Positions 1 through 5,731 of a DNA stretch of 5,731 nucleotides are shown here, in pieces. Both the position numbers and the translations under genes were made by a program. Below the pieces are notes generated by a model. It saw nothing but the letters and a program-made list of their open reading frames with translations. It was not told the origin of the DNA and searched no databases. The DNA comes from Arsenophonus sp046530935 (GTDB lineage: Bacteria; Pseudomonadota; Gammaproteobacteria; Enterobacterales; Enterobacteriaceae): positions 1-5,731 of the forward strand of contig JBHEQW010000084.1 of assembly GCA_046530935.1 (NCBI GenBank), written 5' to 3'. The first letter of the stretch is position 1. The number at the start of each line of letters is the position of its first letter.

Positions 1-8
1 GCCTATTT

Positions 9-567
9 CTATCGTGGGTTAATATGGTTGTTTGTATATGTAGCTTCTCTTAATAATCTATAAAATTCTCGTGTATATTTTTCAGCAATGTCTCGGCAGT
101 TACACAGGTTAATCACATTTTCTGGATTGAGAAATCAAGAACTATCTGTGTAGTTAACAATCCATATTTCAATTAAATGAGCACCCACATTTATAAACTT
201 ACCGTGAATAAATCGCGTATTTATCATTAAGTCTTACCGATACATAGTGATTGCAAAGATAAGTTACGTTAGCATTATTTAGTTATTTGTTTGATTTCTT
301 ATCAGAAATCAAACATAGACATTTATGCTTCGCTGTTTGGCGTCAACAATTGCTAATGCAATGTGTTTACTAGTAACCGAATAAGTCGTAATATCAATCG
401 ATATTTTTTTCTCTTCAATTACCGTTAGGACTATATGGCTTTGCCGTCCTTCCTTGTGAAAAACTAACTTTTAGATCATGAATACTTTATACTGTCTGAA
501 AATGGTGAGTTAATAAATGTCATATGAAGTGGAAAAATCTCAGATGGGCTTTTATTTACTTACTCAT
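9..567 (-). pseudogene. Broken phospholipase D-family (Nuc-like) secreted nuclease
   Basis: Reading the minus strand, four pieces in shifting frames line up in order with a Nuc-type PLD endonuclease, normally about 175-190 residues. From a candidate ATG at 567-565 comes a stop-interrupted signal-peptide-like stretch, then SFSQGRTAK (465-439), then DITTYSVTSKHIALAIVDAK within an open run at 422-309, then VSVRLNDKYAI (about 235-200), then NYTDSS, a stop, and FLNPENVIN ending in AEKYTREFYRLL (134-12), with stop TAG at 11-9. Family members have PGxTA, a 'YSFTSKPIALAI'-like helix, one HxKxxxxD catalytic motif and a C-terminal 'AENV...YTREFxRLW' segment, which fits piece by piece. The catalytic HKD motif, expected right after KYAI, is destroyed (it reads YSR-stop-VYKCG). 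At least three frameshifts and several stops make it non-functional. The original enzyme would have been exported and cut nucleic acid without metal ions. I recognise the family from memory, not from a search, but the collinear match is strong. Confidence 0.75.
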
Positions 568-1040
568 CGTTAGCGGAAGCTTAATAGTAAGAATAGCTCT
601 TTTCTTCTTCTTTGACTAAAAACACAACAAGTCAATTAAAATACATAGAGTATTAAGCATTGATGTTTATAGCATCATTCTTGCAAAAGCCATCACCAAG
701 AGCCAAACAAAACAAAAAATGAATAGTATAGTTATTTAGTGACGTAAAATGATTATTAGAGATGATAATACATCATAATGTAACTAAATCCGTAAATCAC
801 AAAGGCAAATACATTGAAAGGATCTAAAAAGATGCAAAAATTCAATTATGGTGATATATTATGAAGCATATTGGAAGTATGAGTAATGATAAAAATCACA
901 AGCAGAGAAATTCATTTATCACAATTCATGCAACCTTACCTAATCTTTTTTTTACTTTATCGTCGTGATAAATTCCTTTACAAGATGATGTTTTGCATCT
1001 CAGTTTTTAGGAACTGATAAATATTACTTTTTATTTTTTA
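568..1040. other. AT-rich gene-free stretch, no firm identification
   Basis: No protein family could be recognised on either strand. The minus strand has short hydrophobic runs (for example DPFNVFAFVIYGFSYIMM around 740-800) that could be membrane-protein debris or simply the effect of AT-rich composition. On the plus strand an AAAGGA Shine-Dalgarno-like box (817-822) stands 9 bases before an ATG at 832, which opens only a 10-codon frame; its stop overlaps an ATG at 861 that opens a 35-codon frame ending at 968. Neither small product resembles anything I know. Confidence 0.5.
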
Positions 1041-1313
1041 TCTCGATTATATTCCAGTAATTTTTTAACTTATAAATTTTCCTGCTTCCAATTTTCTATT
1101 TATTGCTATTTCTCCTACTGCTCTGGTATTAGATTACTGTTATTGATTAATAATCAACCTATCTGCTTTAGCAGCGTAACGAATTTTATAATTAGATAAG
1201 TAATTCACTTTAGCCAGTTGTTTACATGATTGCACAATGCTTGCGTGTTATCTTATAAAGTCGCCTGTATATTGCTTTTTAATACTGAAGTAATCTAAAT
1301 TAATTTTAGCATT
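1041..1313 (-). pseudogene. Broken OmpA-like (peptidoglycan-binding) domain
   Basis: One minus-strand frame reads from 1313 down to 1041 with five stop codons inside. The order of motifs follows the OmpA/Pal/MotB C-terminal domain: LDYFSIKK for the opening 'FDFDSxxIKP' strand, HASIVQSCKQLAKVNYL for the first helix, YKIRYAAKADR for the 'YKIRIxGHADR' strand and loop, NQ-stop-Q-stop-SNTRAVGEIAINRKLEAGKFIS for 'YNQxLSxxRAxAVxxYLxxxGxxxxRIS', then a stop and KITGI-stop-SR for 'KGYGxSRP'. The conserved Asp of the ADR motif and Arg of the LSxxRA motif, which in the family contact diaminopimelate in peptidoglycan, are still visible, but the glycine and histidine before ADR are gone. The frame may continue upstream (to about 1480) but I could not recognise that part, so the parent (YiaD-, YfiB-, Pal- or OmpA-type) cannot be named. 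The identification rests on the motif order; chance resemblance in AT-rich DNA is the alternative. Confidence 0.5.
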
Positions 1314-1696
1314 TTATTTTTAAAAAATACCTGATACAACCAGTATATGGCAAAGTGATGATATCATACCAATATCAATATTACTTTTCCACTCAATAAT
1401 TAAATAGGTATCAATAAGGCAAAAGAGATGCTTTTTTGCTTTTTTTTGAATAAAGTATATTACTTTTAATTCTTGTTTCCATTAAGCTAATTAAGCCTAT
1501 ATTTAACTCTTGATAAGTTCTACTATTAATTTTTCTATATTTTTTACAAAAAATCATAAGTTTGCTAAATAAATTGTTCTACTGATTTCTTTATGATTAT
1601 TTATAGCCTACTGTAATTTTAATATGCTATATAAATTCATATTTTTTATTAAAAACTGGTTACTGGTTATGCTAATTTCTGCTGTATGAAGTTTTA
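1314..1696. other. AT-rich stretch between OmpA-like ruin and IS copy A
   Basis: Apart from the terminator-like hairpin at 1416-1447, I see no recognisable gene. The minus-strand frame that carries the OmpA-like motifs has a 50-codon open run here (about 1482-1331), after which two stops follow. It could be the N-terminal part of that lost gene, but its residues match no motif I know. Confidence 0.45.
1416..1447 (+). terminator. Orphan intrinsic terminator
   Basis: On the plus strand GCAAAAGAG (1419-1427) pairs with CTTTTTTGC (1431-1439) around a three-base ATG loop, with one G-T wobble, and is followed directly by eight T residues (1440-1447). Three more weak pairs can extend the stem at its foot (1416-1418 with the first T residues). 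This is the classic form of a Rho-independent terminator and the best one in the window. The nearest plus-strand features before it are only tiny unconvincing reading frames near 832-968, so what it terminates is unknown. The stem is A-T-rich, so it may be weak or accidental. Confidence 0.45.
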
Positions 1697-1874
1697 GAGT
1701 TAGTCCAGTGTCACGCTGATTAATTTTTTAAATGGTTTTATCAACATAGAGATGAAATGTCATAAAAAGTCTACCAATATGTATTCTCAAAACTAGATAT
1801 TACCTGCAATCCCTTTCATGAACCCATCTGCAATGGTGCTAAGTAGCTGATAGCTAAACCATTGTTGATGTATT

Positions 1875-2986
1875 GACTTTGAAGTCATGCTGCAACAAGA
1901 TGCTTAACGTAACTTTGTAGCCGAGACGCTTTATCCAGCGTCCGCAACAGTTATTTGCCACAGAAAACAATATAGACTGCTATTTGGCGATGTTAAAATT
2001 AAAGTGCTTAAGATTACATGGGATCACAAGCAGCAACGGAATATCCTTCAATACCTAGTTGCTCTATCGTCTTATTTGAAGCGTAAAAAAATCGAAAAGC
2101 TGGTATAGTATAATTATGGCTAATACATTGTAGGCATATCCATTGATGATTTTCACAATATCCTGGATGGGGGTGCTCGATAAAAAATCATCTGTACTCT
2201 AACTCTGCCAATACACATCAGCAGACTGAAATAGCAATAGTTTGAAAAACCAAAGCAAATGGTGCACTTACTCTACTTTAATTTAAGTAATATGCACTAC
2301 ATTTATTTCTTGGCTGATGACATATACACAGTCATGTCAAGTAAGATGATTACATTTAACATACTGGTTATTATCAGCGTCACTGATGATGGACGTAAGG
2401 AGCTTGTTGTGCTTGAAGCTGGTTATTAATAATCAGAAGCGAACTTAGCTGAATCGCTCAATGGCTTGCAAGCGCGTTACTTAATCGTATCTTTTAGACT
2501 TGCTTCTGGCGTTTCCGCCATTAATTTTTAAAATCCAATGGCAAAAATATTCACGGACACGCAGAACAACTATGTTAGAGATATACAAAACAGTTAATGT
2601 GCTGTGTTCTCACCAGCTTGCCAAAGGCAAGCAAACAAAAGTTAAAGCTGAGCTACTGTAGATCTAGCTGGCAGATATATGCTATACAATTCCATTAATA
2701 ATGCCCTTTATGTTTTATTAGTAAGGTTTTAAGTGAAAGTATCATATAACGATAAAAATGGTAGAAAAAGATTGATAATAACTGCTGGTATTCTACGACT
2801 TTCAGTCAGAACAGTTTGTGTCAAACCAAGAAGAACGAATCATACGATGGAAGAACTGTGGTTCACAAATATACTTTTCAATAGCATTTAAGCTAATTGC
2901 ATTTTATCAGAAAAGCTAAAACATCACTACAGTGATTAAAGCTTCTTACGCCTTGTGCTAAAAACGTTCAATTTAAGGATGGATAA
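1875..2986 (+). pseudogene. IS256-family transposase, pseudogene (copy A)
   Basis: The element's DDE transposase can be followed almost end to end. A likely original start is ATG 1752; recognisable sequence begins with DFEVMLQQ at 1875. RNSYLPQKTI-stop-TAI (1943-1984) matches the family's 'RNGYLPERxIQTG'. One frame (1986 to about 2590) then gives GDVKIKV, SYLKRKKIEKLV, GISIDDFHNIL, YIYFLADDIY and TDDGRKELVVLEAGY (ends 2426), two stops, then RLASGVSA and MAKIFTDTQ. A frameshift leads to NVL...LAKGKQTKVKAELL (2596-2658), VEKD, three stops, LLVFYDFQSEQ (to 2814), WKNCGSQ and FKLIAFYQKS (from 2887); a last shift gives KNVQFKDG with its stop at 2984-2986. The first catalytic Asp survives in LADD; the second Asp motif (GDG) reads SGV. 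The TTNPIES block carrying the catalytic Glu is deleted: about 15 residues are missing between EQ and NCGS. It cannot make an active enzyme. Family assignment is from recalled consensus motifs. Confidence 0.85.
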
Positions 2987-3037
2987 TAGATTTATGAAAC
3001 ATGATAGTGAAACATAGCTTTAACCGCCATATAGCAG

Positions 3038-3051
3038 ATTTGCTAATAACT
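3038..3051 (+). repeat. IS 3'-end 14-mer, copy A side
   Basis: ATTTGCTAATAACT lies 51 bases after the transposase stop of copy A. The exact reverse complement is at 4892-4905. The two form an inverted pair around dacC and mark the 3' (right) ends of the two IS copies. Confidence 0.75.
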
Positions 3052-3092
3052 AGTGGTAGATCAATAAAGTTATATTCTTTATGCTTTTTAGA

Positions 3093-3122
3093 TGATTTTA
3101 ATCAGTATGAGCTCTTTATACT
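3093..3122 (+). promoter_or_regulatory. Possible dacC promoter
   Basis: TATACT at 3117-3122 is a good sigma-70 type -10 box and would start a transcript near 3129, about 39 bases before the dacC start codon. At the proper distance upstream only poor -35 matches exist (TGATTT at 3093-3098, 18-base gap). The box lies in the 115 bases between the dead IS and dacC, so the gene must be read from here, from inside the IS, or from further upstream. Confidence 0.35.
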
Positions 3123-3154
3123 AGCATACTTAATACATTTTAATCAGAAAGCCC

Positions 3155-3160
3155 TGGAGA
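3155..3160 (+). promoter_or_regulatory. Ribosome binding site of dacC
   Basis: TGGAGA with core GGAG at 3156-3159 ends 8 bases before ATG 3168, which favours this start over the second in-frame ATG at 3183. The latter has only AAGAG (3174-3178) at a tight 4-base distance. Confidence 0.7.
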
Positions 3161-3167
3161 TCCGATA

Positions 3168-4355
3168 ATGGAAAAGAGCTTGATGAAAAAAATTAATCGT
3201 TTGATTTGTGGATTAAGCCTATTATTTATTTTTGTATCCTTCATAAACGTTTATGGAGATGAATTGCAGGTTACACCACTGCAGATTGATGTAAAAGCTT
3301 ATGTGCTGATGGATTACCATAGCGGTAAAGTTTTAACAGCTGATAATCCAGATAAACATTTAGATCCAGCTAGTTTAACAAAACTTATGACAAGTTATGT
3401 AGTTGGCCAAGCGATTAAAGCACGCAAAATTAACGTTAATGATCTTGTCACTGTTAGAGAAGATGCCTGGGCAACTGGTAATCCTGTTTTGCGAGGCTCT
3501 TCTTTAATGTTTTTAAAGCCAGGCGATAAGGTTTCTGTGCTGGATTTAAATCGTGGTATTGTCATTCAATCTGGTAATGATGCTTGTATTGCATTGGCTG
3601 ATTACATCGCTGGTAGTCAAACTGTTTTTGTTGATCTTATGAACCAGTATGTTACTTCACTAGGATTAAAAAATACTCATTTTAAAACCGTACATGGGTT
3701 AGATTCAGAAGGTCAATTTAGCACTGCTCACGATATGGCGATATTAGCACAGGCATTAATTAGAGATGTACCTGATGAGTATCTATTACACGGCGAAAAA
3801 GTGTTTACTTATAATAAAATCAAGCAATTTAATCGCCATCGTTTATTGTGGAGCAAAAGTTTGCATGTGGATGGGGTTAAAACAGGGCATACAAGTGGGG
3901 CTGGGTATAATCTTATTACATCGGCAACAAATGGTGCGATGCGATTGATTGCTGTTGTGTTTGGCGCATCTAGTGATCGCATTCGGTTTACCGAAAGCGA
4001 AAAGCTGCTAAATTGGGGATTTCGTTTTTATACCACGGTTGTTCCTATAACGGCAGATAGGCCATTTACTACTGAAAGGGTATGGTATGGTAATCAGTCC
4101 ACGGTTTTATTAGGAACTGAAAAAGATGCAGCGATAACAATATTGAAAGGAATAGAACAAGACTTAAAAGCGACCTATACCCTAAATTCAAATTATCTCA
4201 AAGCACCATTAAGCAAAAATCAGGTAGTAGGGACTATTAATTTTTTTTTAAAGGACAGGTTGATTGATAAACGTCCACTGGTAGTGAAACAAGAGATAGA
4301 GCGTGGTGGATTTTTAAGTAGATTATGGGATTATATTATCCTCACTATTTCTTGA
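3168..4355 (+). CDS. dacC: D-alanyl-D-alanine carboxypeptidase DacC (PBP6)
   Basis: This low-molecular-mass penicillin-binding protein removes the terminal D-alanine from peptidoglycan pentapeptides in the periplasm, limiting the donors for cross-linking. The 395 residues open with a signal peptide (KK-R, then hydrophobic residues 13-29, likely cut after VYG at 30). The serine-peptidase domain has all three active-site motifs: SLTK (69-72, nucleophile Ser69 and Lys72), SGN (135-137) and KTG (238-240). The stretches DAWATGNPVLRGSSLMFLKP and SDRIRFTESEKLL favour DacC over DacA, the latter because DacA differs there; KTGHT, however, is DacA-like (DacC, as I recall it, has KTGTT). The C-terminal beta domain (about 290-375) is followed by GGFLSRLWDYIILTIS, the remnant of the amphipathic membrane anchor, some 8 residues shorter than in E. 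coli PBP6. A run of nine T lies in codons 358-361. It is the only intact gene here, transcribed alone; the close paralogue DacA is the main alternative identity. Confidence 0.93.
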   Translation: MEKSLMKKINRLICGLSLLFIFVSFINVYGDELQVTPLQIDVKAYVLMDYHSGKVLTADNPDKHLDPASLTKLMTSYVVGQAIKARKINVNDLVTVREDAWATGNPVLRGSSLMFLKPGDKVSVLDLNRGIVIQSGNDACIALADYIAGSQTVFVDLMNQYVTSLGLKNTHFKTVHGLDSEGQFSTAHDMAILAQALIRDVPDEYLLHGEKVFTYNKIKQFNRHRLLWSKSLHVDGVKTGHTSGAGYNLITSATNGAMRLIAVVFGASSDRIRFTESEKLLNWGFRFYTTVVPITADRPFTTERVWYGNQSTVLLGTEKDAAITILKGIEQDLKATYTLNSNYLKAPLSKNQVVGTINFFLKDRLIDKRPLVVKQEIERGGFLSRLWDYIILTIS

Positions 4356-4375
4356 TTTCTAATTGGTAACAGGTA

Positions 4376-4391
4376 TTATTTAATTAAATAA
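4376..4391. repeat. 16-base perfect A/T palindrome
   Basis: TTATTTAATTAAATAA, 20 bases beyond the dacC stop, is its own reverse complement. It has no loop and no G or C, so it is unlikely to act as a terminator by itself. It opens a stretch (about 4376-4520) that is almost entirely A and T. Confidence 0.5.
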
Positions 4392-4396
4392 ATAGC

Positions 4397-4425
4397 TTAT
4401 AAAAAACATTCTTGTATTTTTATAA
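4397..4425 (+). terminator. Weak hairpin after dacC
   Basis: TTATAAAAA (4397-4405) pairs perfectly with TTTTTATAA (4417-4425). Three further pairs (4406-4408 with 4413-4415) can form inside, past one bulged base. It begins 42 bases after the dacC stop, where a transcript end would be expected. The stem is nearly all A-T and no T-run follows, so it is at best a weak terminator or an RNA 3'-end stabiliser; chance is quite possible in this composition. Confidence 0.25.
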
Positions 4426-4556
4426 TTAAATTTAATAAAAAATAAATAATGTATTATCACACTAAGTTAGTTTTATATTTTATTAACATTTTAAAGTAAT
4501 TTAAATATAAAATTAATAAGCATAACTCATTGGCTCCAGTTAAGAAGTCTGTGTTA

Positions 4557-4661
4557 TATACCAAACCTATGTACACAAACACTTGAATTCCTGTTTTCTT
4601 CCGCTGCTTGAACGTTTTCGCAAATCAAAAAGTCGATCTGTAAATTTTCTTGTATTTCTCT
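4557..4661 (-). pseudogene. deoR: Tentative remnant of the deoR N-terminus
   Basis: In E. coli the gene after dacC is deoR, a deoxynucleoside operon repressor, on the opposite strand. Here a 35-codon minus-strand frame without stops begins at 4661. Its first codons read R-E-I-Q-E-N-L-Q-I-D-F-L-I against the DeoR start M-E-T-R-R-E-E-R-I-G-Q-L-L: E2, I9 and L12 agree, and the T-to-I and two R-to-Q changes fit single C-to-T type mutations common in AT-drifting genomes. It ends SVCVHRFGI before a stop, which could be the helix-turn-helix end 'SEMTIRRDL'. The start codon is lost (AGA), and at most 300 bases remain for a gene of about 750, so most is deleted. A competing open frame (4731-4570) overlaps it. 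The call leans on expected gene order; the sequence alone would not carry it. Confidence 0.3.
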
Positions 4662-4890
4662 TATAAATATTAGATTGATACCCATGATGGACAATGCTCA
4701 TTAAGATCATGTAAGCAGAGTAATTAGAGAATTAGCCACTAGTCTTAGTCTTGTAAAAACGGATAAAAATCCATCAAATTGCGCGATCTATAAGATACGA
4801 ATAAATAATATTATGAAATTTCATTTAGCATTTTAGAAGAAAATTTCACATATACATGCAGATAAGCAGGGTTGCCAGTAGCTTTTAAAC
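4662..4890. other. Unassigned spacer before IS copy B
   Basis: No recognisable gene or RNA. The plus strand has an interrupted frame around 4684-4835 and the minus strand an open run down from 4731, but neither shows family motifs. The stretch ends where the terminal GAGTTATT of copy B begins at 4891. Confidence 0.4.
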
Positions 4891-4891
4891 G

Positions 4892-4905
4892 AGTTATTAG
4901 CAAAT
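4892..4905 (-). repeat. IS 3'-end 14-mer, copy B side
   Basis: AGTTATTAGCAAAT is the exact reverse complement of the 14-mer at 3038-3051. It lies 61 bases beyond the last recognisable stop of the copy B transposase. Confidence 0.75.
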
Positions 4906-4966
4906 TTTGTGTATGACTGTCAAGGTGCTATAGATTGTGGGCTATCCTCTTTCAACTCTAATGCCT

Positions 4967-5731
4967 TCATGAATATGTTCCATCCTTAAATTGTAAGTTG
5001 TTTAGAACTACTGGTCAGCATGCATGGTCATAACTTCCCTTATCTGATTTTAGCCATTCTGAGCAGAATGTAGCAGCTTAAATATTATGAAATGGTTGTT
5101 TTTTCTTGCGCCACAGTTCTTCCAGCGTTACCTTTTCGTATAGTTACTGTTATTGCAAAAGCCGATTCAATCGAATTTGTTGTTTTTATTGATGCCAAGT
5201 TTGCTGAAAGAAAAAGTTGTAGAATATCAGTAGTTTTTCTTGATCTTTCTCCGACTTTCAGGTTTTTTAGCGATTCTGCTATTGGCATTTCTCTGAAAAT
5301 CTTGGTAATAAAATATCAAGGATTTTATTTATCGGCATCACGCTTTTCTGCTAACAAACCTCTTCTTCAGCGCAAAGCTTAAGCCAAGCCTTAACTTTCA
5401 GTTGCATGACTTTGATGAGTAAATGCAAGACATTACCTGTTTTATATACCTAACATCGTTCTGCTGCATTTACGAGAATATCTTTGCCATTGTATTTAAA
5501 AACAAATGGCATACCTTTTTTTGTAGCAAGCCTCTATAGGAGATGCTCTTAAGCCAGGTTGCTCTCATAAGATTAAGAAGGTTTGGCTAAGTTCCACTTC
5601 TGACTTTCGATAAGAATCTTTGATTTTAACTAACTCCTTACGTAAATGCACCAGTGATGCCGATAATGACCAGTAGGCAAAGGTAATCATATTGCCCAAA
5701 TAACTGTATATGCCATCGGTCAAGAAATAAA
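4967..5731 (-). pseudogene. IS256-family transposase, pseudogene (copy B, 5' end outside)
   Basis: The minus strand enters at YFLTDGIY (from 5729), where the Asp at 5717-5715 is the first catalytic residue. NMITFA, a frameshift to LVIIGIT, then RKELVKIKDSYRKSEVELSQTF correspond to 'RLALLVIIGVxxDGRKELVxxxDGYRESExSW' of the family. After decayed sequence comes MAKIFS with a stop. LASIKTTNSIESAFAIT matches 'HIRTTNPIESTFATV' and keeps the catalytic Glu (5168-5166). A frameshift near 5125 leads to RWKNCGARK and FIIFKLLHSAQNG-stop, and a last shift gives NNLQFKDGTYS with the stop at 4969-4967. The second catalytic Asp motif (GDG) cannot be found. At least four frameshifts and several stops make it inactive. 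An apparent open frame at 5288-5085 is a piece of this ruin whose latter part is out of the ancestral frame. Confidence 0.85.

Larger units (their letters stand above)
1697..3052 (+). mobile_element. Dead IS256-family insertion sequence, copy A
   Basis: The element holds a decayed IS256/Mutator-type transposase reading on the plus strand. Its right end is fixed by comparison with the second copy: the 14-mer ATTTGCTAATAACT (3038-3051) recurs inverted at 4892-4905, at the same place beyond the transposase stop. The left end is inferred from GAGTTAGT at 1697, which resembles the GAGTTATT terminus of copy B at 4891; the match soon fades. The implied length, about 1.36 kb, is typical of the family. 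I found no 8-9 base target duplication next to these ends, as expected if the flanks have mutated or the left end is elsewhere. Several segments are near-identical in copy B: TGGAAGAACTGTGG (2848-2861), CAATTTAAGGATGGA (2969-2983), and a roughly 60-base block at 2532-2593. Confidence 0.7.
4891..5731 (-). mobile_element. Dead IS256-family insertion sequence, copy B (partial)
   Basis: This is a second copy of the element at 1697-3052, in the opposite orientation and cut by the window end. The 3' terminus starts at GAGTTATT (4891), within the 14-mer shared with copy A. Blocks shared with copy A at nucleotide level are 4979-4993 (15 of 15), 5111-5124 (14 of 14) and 5437-5496 (about three quarters identical with small gaps). 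The differing stops and indels show that the two copies decayed separately after insertion. Confidence 0.75.

Noticed and set aside
524..619. 31-codon plus-strand frame with a hydrophobic core (MKWKNLRW...), like a small membrane protein
   Set aside because: It is antisense to the signal-peptide part of the PLD nuclease pseudogene and has no well-placed ribosome binding site, so its hydrophobicity is explained by the opposite strand and composition.
1011..1199. 62-codon plus-strand run without stops (no ATG)
   Set aside because: It is rich in S, Y, F and L as expected from AT-rich DNA, and the minus strand of the same bases shows the ordered OmpA-like motifs.
2616..2632. Perfect 7-pair GC-rich hairpin (GCTTGCC-AAA-GGCAAGC)
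   Set aside because: It lies within the transposase pseudogene where LAKGKQ is encoded, and no T-run follows; best explained as coding sequence.
2995..3015. Direct repeat TGAAACAT at 2995-3002 and 3008-3015, considered as a target duplication of copy A
   Set aside because: Both units lie inside the element, 13 bases apart, before the shared 3' end at 3038-3051, so they cannot flank the insertion.
3766..3948. 60-codon plus-strand frame inside dacC
   Set aside because: Out-of-frame shadow of dacC, which is intact and clearly coding there.
4570..4731. 54-codon minus-strand run containing TDRLFDLRKRSS
   Set aside because: It faintly resembles the DeoR N-terminus but needs gaps; the overlapping frame at 4661-4557 fits deoR better, and no other family was recognised.
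5085..5288. 67-codon minus-strand frame as a stand-alone gene
   Set aside because: Its middle carries the IS256 transposase TTNSIES block, and its end runs out of the ancestral frame (RWKNCG lies in another frame), so it is a fragment of the transposase ruin.
5092..5382. 96-codon plus-strand open frame
   Set aside because: Antisense to the copy B transposase pseudogene, whose TTNSIES motif reads on the minus strand; no family match of its own.

Overview
The window looks like part of the chromosome of a host-restricted gammaproteobacterium, most likely of the Enterobacterales and in the style of a Sodalis- or Serratia-type insect symbiont whose genome is decaying. It is strongly AT-rich. Only one gene is intact (dacC, about 21% of the length). 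Almost everything else that can be recognised is the ruin of a gene: readable protein motifs broken by stop codons and frameshifts. The placement rests on the dacC protein, which resembles enterobacterial PBP6 throughout, and on the decay pattern; species cannot be named from this sequence.

Layout. Positions 9-567 (minus): a broken secreted nuclease of the phospholipase D (Nuc-like) family. 568-1040: nothing firmly identifiable. 1041-1313 (minus): a broken OmpA-like peptidoglycan-binding domain. 1416-1447 (plus): a well-formed terminator hairpin with no gene in front of it. About 1697-3052 (plus): a complete-length but dead IS256-family insertion sequence (copy A) with its transposase pseudogene. 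3053-3167: short leader with promoter-like box and ribosome binding site. 3168-4355 (plus): dacC, a D-alanyl-D-alanine carboxypeptidase. 4356-4556: extremely AT-rich spacer with hairpins. 4557-4661 (minus): a tentative remnant of the start of deoR, the neighbour expected in enterobacteria. 4662-4890: no call. 4891-5731 (minus): a second dead copy (B) of the same IS, running off the window end.

Taken together: dacC stands alone between two inverted, dead copies of one IS element whose 3' ends both point at it, in a stretch where the nuclease, the OmpA-like gene and probably deoR have been lost. The preserved reading frame and all three active-site motifs of dacC, against such a background, imply continuing selection for trimming of peptidoglycan side chains. 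No CRISPR array, tRNA or rRNA was seen. I do not see a new multi-gene system; the interest lies in the decay pattern, the shared IS, the orphan terminator and the altered C-terminus of DacC.
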